Shown here: piece by piece, positions 60,361-64,000 of the stretch
Position numbering within the stretch: position 1 is the first letter of the stretch
Layout: each line of letters opens with the position of its first letter
Assembly: GCF_000421185.1 (NCBI RefSeq)
Contig: NZ_ATWJ01000007.1
Location: 372,001-436,000, forward strand
Reading direction: 5' to 3'
Origin: Ornithinimicrobium pekingense DSM 21552
GTDB taxonomy: Bacteria; Actinomycetota; Actinomycetes; Actinomycetales; Dermatophilaceae
Length of the DNA stretch: 64,000 nt
Translations under genes and position numbers: made by a program
The notes under the pieces: generated by a model
What the model saw: the letters and a program-made list of their open reading frames with translations, nothing else
The model's database searches: none
Told to the model about the DNA's origin: nothing

Positions 60361-60945
60361 ATGGCGACCGCGTTCCGCAGGAAGGGTGGTCGGCTCGTGG
60401 CCTCCTTCGAGGCCGACGAGATCACCGTGGTGACGCACGTGCTCGAGCTGACCCGCGCCTTCGTGGCCCCCGAGAGGCCGGAGACCGGCGACCCGTTCCT
60501 GGACCTCGTGGCAGGCCTCGGGGACGAGATAGACCCCGAGGAGCCCAGCGACCCTGCACTGGCCCGGCTGCTGCCACCCGCGTCGCGGGACGACGCCGAG
60601 CAGGCCGCCGAGTTCCGGCGGCTCACCGAGCACGGCCTGCGGCAGCGGAAGGCGGCGACGATCAGCACGGCGATCGCCGCGCTGGAGGCGGCGGTCCCGC
60701 CGCGGGTCGAGATCGACCTCGACCAGGCCCGTGCCCTCGCGGTGGCGCTGACCGACGCCCGCCTCATCCTGGGCGAGCGGCTGGGACTGCGGACCGACGA
60801 GGACTCCGACCGCCTCCATCGCCGGCTCGAGGCAGCCCTGGCCGGCCAGGAGGAGCTGGAGCCGGCGACGGTGCAGAAGATGGCCTACTACGACTTCCTC
60901 TCCTGGCTGCAGGAGTCCGTGACGTCGGCGATGCTCGACGGCTGA
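60361..60945 (+). CDS. DUF2017-family protein
   Basis: A mostly helical protein of 194 residues starting [31 protein letters not shown], with a C-terminal block [21 protein letters not shown] ... [19 protein letters not shown]. It is always found next to clpS in actinobacteria, suggesting a link to Clp proteolysis. The exact role is unknown. Confidence 0.9.
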   Translation: MATAFRRKGGRLVASFEADEITVVTHVLELTRAFVAPERPETGDPFLDLVAGLGDEIDPEEPSDPALARLLPPASRDDAEQAAEFRRLTEHGLRQRKAATISTAIAALEAAVPPRVEIDLDQARALAVALTDARLILGERLGLRTDEDSDRLHRRLEAALAGQEELEPATVQKMAYYDFLSWLQESVTSAMLDG

Positions 60946-61022
60946 GCCCCCGCCACCGGGGGGTTGACGGTCCGGGAGAGGCGCGGGCCGGCGGGTCGCC
61001 GGCCAGTAGGCTGACCCGCATC

Positions 61023-62576
61023 ATGACGACTCACCCTGCCCCCGCGTCTGCGACCGAGAACTCCGAGGCGACCGGCGCCGACGTGCGCGTCCGCTTCTGC
61101 CCGAGCCCGACCGGCACCCCGCACGTCGGGATGGCCAGGACGGCGCTGTTCAACTGGGCCTTCGCCCGCCACCACGGCGGCACCTTCGTCTTCCGCATCG
61201 AGGACACCGACGCCGCGCGCGACAGCGCCGAGTCGGCGGAGCAGCTGCTCGACGCCCTGCGGTGGCTCGGGCTGGACTACGACGAGGGCCCCGGGGTCGG
61301 CGGACCTCACGGGCCCTACCGTCAGAGCCAGCGGCGCGAGATCTACGCCGACGTGGCCACCCGGTTGGTCGAGGCGGGCCTGGTCTACGAGTCGTTCTCC
61401 ACGCCCGAGGAGGTCGAGGCCCGGCACCGGGCGGCCGGCCGTGACCCCAAGCTGGGCTACGACAACCACGACCGCGACCTCACCGAGGAGGAGCGCGCCG
61501 CCTACCGTGCGGAGGGCCGGGAGCCGGTCCTGCGTCTGCGGATGCCCGACGAGGACATCACCTTCGTCGACCTGGTCCGCGGCGAGGTGACCTTCCGGGC
61601 CGGCTCGGTGCCCGACTTCGTCGTCGTCCGCGGCAACGGCCAGCCGCTCTACACGCTCGTCAACCCGGTCGACGACGCGCTGATGCGCATCACCCACGTC
61701 ATCCGCGGGGAGGACCTGCTGTCCTCGACCCCGCGACAGATCGCCCTCTACCGTGCCCTCGTGGAGATCGGTGTCGCCGAGCGCGTGCCGGTGTTCGCCC
61801 ACCTGCCGCTGGTGCTGGGCGAGGGCAGCAAGAAGCTGTCCAAGCGCGACCCGCAGTCCGACCTCTTCCTGCACCGCGAGCGCGGCTTCGTGCGCGAGGG
61901 CATGATCAACTACCTGGCGCTCCTCGGCTGGGCCATCGGCCCGGACCGTGACATCTTCACGCCGGAGGAGCTCGTCTCCGCCTTCGACGTCCGGGCGGTC
62001 AACCCCAACCCGGCGCGGTGGGACCAGAAGAAGGCCGAGGCCATCAACGCCGACCACCTCCGGCTGCTCCCGCTGCCGGAGTTCACCTCCCGGCTGCTGC
62101 CGGTGCTGCGCGAGGCCGGGGTGCTGGGGCCGCAGAGCGGCATGGGCGAGCTGGCGCGTCTGGAGCAGGTCGCCGAGCTCATCCAGACCCGGATCCAGGT
62201 CCTCGCCGAGGCGGTCCCCCTGGTCGCCCCGTTCTACGTCCGGGGGGCCGAGCTGGAGATCGCCGACGAGGCCCGGGCCCAGCTCAAGGACGACGCCGGG
62301 GCGGTGCTCGACGCGGCGCTGGACGCCCTCGAGTCCATCTCGGGGGCCTTCCCCCAGCCGCTGGGCGGGGGAGTGGAGTGGACGGCCGCCCGGATCGAGC
62401 AGGCGCTGCGCGAGGCGCTGGTCGAGGGTATGGGGCTCAAGCCCCGCTTCGCCTTCGGCCCGCTGCGGACCGCCGTCTCCGGCCAGCGCATCAGCCCGCC
62501 CCTGTTCGAGTCCATGGAGATCCTGGGCAAGCACGAGACCCTGGAGCGGCTGCGCCGGCTGCGCGCCGAGGTCTGA
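61023..62576 (+). CDS. gltX: Glutamyl-tRNA synthetase
   Basis: A protein of 517 residues. The class I signature is [22 protein letters not shown] (HVGM as the HIGH motif) and [11 protein letters not shown] is the KMSKS motif. GDDAL-like and anticodon-binding helical regions follow. It charges tRNA-Glu and, in organisms using the GatCAB route, may also charge tRNA-Gln. A tRNA-Gln (CTG) and a tRNA-Glu (CTC) gene lie about 850-1,000 bp downstream. ATG 61023. Confidence 0.96.
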   Translation: MTTHPAPASATENSEATGADVRVRFCPSPTGTPHVGMARTALFNWAFARHHGGTFVFRIEDTDAARDSAESAEQLLDALRWLGLDYDEGPGVGGPHGPYRQSQRREIYADVATRLVEAGLVYESFSTPEEVEARHRAAGRDPKLGYDNHDRDLTEEERAAYRAEGREPVLRLRMPDEDITFVDLVRGEVTFRAGSVPDFVVVRGNGQPLYTLVNPVDDALMRITHVIRGEDLLSSTPRQIALYRALVEIGVAERVPVFAHLPLVLGEGSKKLSKRDPQSDLFLHRERGFVREGMINYLALLGWAIGPDRDIFTPEELVSAFDVRAVNPNPARWDQKKAEAINADHLRLLPLPEFTSRLLPVLREAGVLGPQSGMGELARLEQVAELIQTRIQVLAEAVPLVAPFYVRGAELEIADEARAQLKDDAGAVLDAALDALESISGAFPQPLGGGVEWTAARIEQALREALVEGMGLKPRFAFGPLRTAVSGQRISPPLFESMEILGKHETLERLRRLRAEV

Positions 62577-62583
62577 GCGGCCC

Positions 62584-63342
62584 ATGACCCACGTCGTGCC
62601 GCCGCCCGCCGGGCTGCGTGGGGTCCTGCTCGACGTCGACGACACGCTGCTGGGCACCCGCGAGGCGATGCACCTGGCGGCCACCCGTGCCGCGCGGCAG
62701 CTGTGGCCGGACGCCGACCCGGACCGGCTCGAGCGGGCCGGACACCGGTTCCGCGACGACCCGGGCGGACACTTCCGCGCCTTCACCCGCGGCGAGCACG
62801 ACTTCGCGACGATGCGCGCCCTGCGCGTCCGGGACCTGGGCCGGTGGTTGGGCCGGGCAGCCTCCCCGGAGGACCTCGCGCGGTGGGACGAGCTCTACGA
62901 GGATGCCTTCACGACGGCGCTTCGGGCCTTCGACGACGTCGTGAACACGCTGCAGGAGTGTCACCGGCGGGGCCTGCGGGTGGCCCTGCTGACGAACTCC
63001 TCCGGCGACTACACCCGTGCCAAGCTGACGCGGGCGGGCCTGGCTGACGTCGTGGAGCGGCTCACGGCCGGCACGGTGACGAAGGACACCCTGGGCATCG
63101 GCAAACCCGCGCCGGAGGTCTTCCACCACGGGTGCGGCCTCCTCGGGCTGGACCCGGGCCAGGTGGTCTACGTGGGTGACGAGCTCGACGTCGACACCTG
63201 TGCGGCGCTCGGTGCGGGCCTGGGCGCGGCGTGGCTGCGCCGTCCGGGCTACGAGCGGGACCCCGACGAGGTGTCGCACGCGGCCACCCACGGCCTCGTC
63301 GCGGCCGAGACGCTGCGCGAGGTGCTGGACGCACTCGGCTGA
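62584..63342 (+). CDS. HAD-superfamily hydrolase
   Basis: A protein of 252 residues. Motif I is GVLLDVDDTLLGTREAM, motif II ALLTNSSGDY, motif III the Lys in GIGKPAPEVF and motif IV VYVGDELDVDTCAALGAGLGAAWL. It is a phosphatase-like enzyme of unknown substrate. It follows gltX by 7 bp and is probably co-transcribed. Confidence 0.92.
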   Translation: MTHVVPPPAGLRGVLLDVDDTLLGTREAMHLAATRAARQLWPDADPDRLERAGHRFRDDPGGHFRAFTRGEHDFATMRALRVRDLGRWLGRAASPEDLARWDELYEDAFTTALRAFDDVVNTLQECHRRGLRVALLTNSSGDYTRAKLTRAGLADVVERLTAGTVTKDTLGIGKPAPEVFHHGCGLLGLDPGQVVYVGDELDVDTCAALGAGLGAAWLRRPGYERDPDEVSHAATHGLVAAETLREVLDALG

Positions 63343-63353
63343 CCGGGGCGGAT

Positions 63354-63382
63354 TTGGGTCCGGACCGGGGGCACGGTAAGGT
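63354..63382 (+). promoter_or_regulatory. Promoter of tRNA-Gln
   Basis: TTGGGT (63354-63359) and TAAGGT (63377-63382) are 17 bp apart. The -10 region CGGTAAGGT-T-TCTCCTCGG (63374-63392) is repeated before the tRNA-Glu gene with one difference. Confidence 0.65.
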
Positions 63383-63430
63383 TTCTCCTCGGTTCGCCGC
63401 CGAAGGGAAACCTGGAGCGGGGATACCCCT

Positions 63431-63502
63431 TGGGGTATGGTGTAATTGGCAGCACGACTGATTCTGGTTCAGTTAGTCTAGGTTCGAGTCCTGGTACCCC
63501 AG
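63431..63502 (+). tRNA. tRNA-Gln (anticodon CTG)
   Basis: Acceptor stem TGGGGTA/TACCCCA, anticodon stem ACTGA/TCAGT with loop TTCTGGT (anticodon CTG), T-loop GGTTCGAGTCC and discriminator G; 72 nt. No CCA is encoded. Confidence 0.95.
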
Positions 63503-63558
63503 CGCGAAGACGCCGCTCGCAGGAGCGACCGGCCGATTTCGTGGAGAGCATGCCGATC

Positions 63559-63577
63559 CGGTAAGGTCTCTCCTCGG
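63559..63577 (+). promoter_or_regulatory. Promoter region of tRNA-Glu
   Basis: CGGTAAGGT-C-TCTCCTCGG matches the sequence in front of tRNA-Gln except for one base. TAAGGT at 63562-63567 is the -10 box, and TTTCGT or TTCGTG near 63538 may be the -35. Confidence 0.65.
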
Positions 63578-63598
63578 CGCGACACGCGCCGGACGCAC

Positions 63599-63671
63599 GG
63601 CCCCGTTGTGTAGTGGCCTAGCACGCCGCCCTCTCAAGGCGGTAGCGCGGGTTCGAATCCCGTCGGGGCTA
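63599..63671 (+). tRNA. tRNA-Glu (anticodon CTC)
   Basis: Acceptor stem GGCCCCG/CGGGGCT (one G-T pair), anticodon stem CCGCC/GGCGG with loop CTCTCAA (anticodon CTC), T-loop GGTTCGAATCC and discriminator A; 73 nt. No CCA is encoded. Confidence 0.95.
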
Positions 63672-63680
63672 CGCCGTGAC

Positions 63681-63712
63681 AAGGCCCCCACCACGACCGT
63701 GGTGGGGGCCTT
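63681..63712. terminator. Strong intrinsic-type hairpin after tRNA-Glu
   Basis: A perfect 15-bp stem, AAGGCCCCCACCACG/CGTGGTGGGGGCCTT, with a 2-nt loop, placed 9 bp after the tRNA. The A and T ends make it usable in both directions. Confidence 0.85.
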
Positions 63713-63832
63713 GTGCTGTCCCGGGGACGGGCGGGTGCCGGGCCGGTGCGGGTGCGGCGCATCGCCATCGCCGCCTCCTCGGCCGTAGCGTGAGGAGCAC
63801 AGCAGCCGCCGCACCGACCTTCAGGAGCCAAG

Positions 63833-64000
63833 GTGAACAAGAACGACCTGATCGACGCGCTCGCCCCCCGCATGGGTGGCCGGGCCGCGGCCGCCCTCGC
63901 CGTCGAGGCCCTCGTCGACGTCGTGCTCCGACAGGTCGCGGGCGGGGGCAGCGTCTCCATCACCGGTTTCGGCACCTTCGAGCCGGTGGACCGCGCTCCG
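63833..64000 (+). CDS. HU-family DNA-binding protein, N-terminal part (runs off the window)
   Basis: The first 56 codons from GTG 63833 read VNKNDLIDALAPRMGG ... ALVDVVLRQVAGGGSVSITGFGTFEPVDRAP, the start of an HU/IHF-type nucleoid protein. AGGAG lies 5-6 nt upstream. The DNA-binding arm and any Lys-rich tail lie outside the window. Confidence 0.92.
   Translation, partial: MNKNDLIDALAPRMGGRAAAALAVEALVDVVLRQVAGGGSVSITGFGTFEPVDRAP

Overview
The window comes from a high-GC actinobacterium. GTG starts, 4-bp start/stop overlaps and apparently leaderless genes (a TANNNT box about 7 nt before the start codon) are common. Marker pairs typical of Actinobacteria are present: ClpS with DUF2017, YqgE near DUF3039, actinobacterial-type arsenate reductases, and gltX-HAD-tRNA-Gln-tRNA-Glu-HU. 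A relative of the Intrasporangiaceae/Ornithinimicrobiaceae would fit, but that is inference from gene content and no taxonomic marker was compared.

Bases 1-42,400 look accessory. (a) 1-8,686 is a tight operon of a caspase-associated protein whose 5' end lies outside the window, a 1,222-residue protein with three caspase folds of which only the first keeps the His/Cys dyad, and a TPR-CHAT protease with an intact dyad. It is the best candidate here for an undescribed system, probably defence or regulated cell death. (b) 9,114-10,464 is an IS3-family element with near-perfect inverted repeats, followed by about 1 kb without a recognisable gene. (c) 11,468-21,719 holds an isochorismatase-like hydrolase, a large LAL/LuxR regulator, an HMA-domain protein, a MacB-like ABC exporter (two genes), a GNAT and a DHA2 drug exporter. 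Three copies of one 25-bp motif lie in its intergenic regions, suggesting one LuxR regulon. (d) 22,067-26,458 holds a DUF2975/XRE pair behind a palindrome, a flavoprotein, a MerR regulator with its operator, a zinc alcohol dehydrogenase and a hexapeptide acetyltransferase. (e) 26,890-29,544 is an ECF42-type sigma factor with three YCII/DGPF genes. Two carry matching promoter boxes and the third is frameshifted. (f) 29,626-33,716 holds a Bcr/CflA exporter, decayed UPF0158 and ribbon-helix-helix genes, and a contractile tail sheath gene with no other tail genes beside it. (g) 33,972-42,379 is an arsenic island: permease and thioredoxin, divergent flavoprotein/MFS and arsR-acr3-arsC-arsC-flavoprotein-arsC operons, and three ArsR-like operators.

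Bases 42,476-64,000 look like core chromosome: MFS, thioredoxin, malic enzyme, VanZ-like, YqgE, DUF3039, helicase, IclR, UbiB/ABC1 kinase. Next comes a tyrosine/homogentisate catabolic cluster (Lrp regulator, hppD, RDD protein, fahA, an unknown 300-residue protein, hmgA), NAD salvage (pncA, pncB), clpS-DUF2017, gltX, a HAD hydrolase, tRNA-Gln and tRNA-Glu behind a duplicated promoter, a strong terminator, and the start of an HU gene.

All calls were made by reading the sequence. No database search was run, and family names rest on motif recognition.
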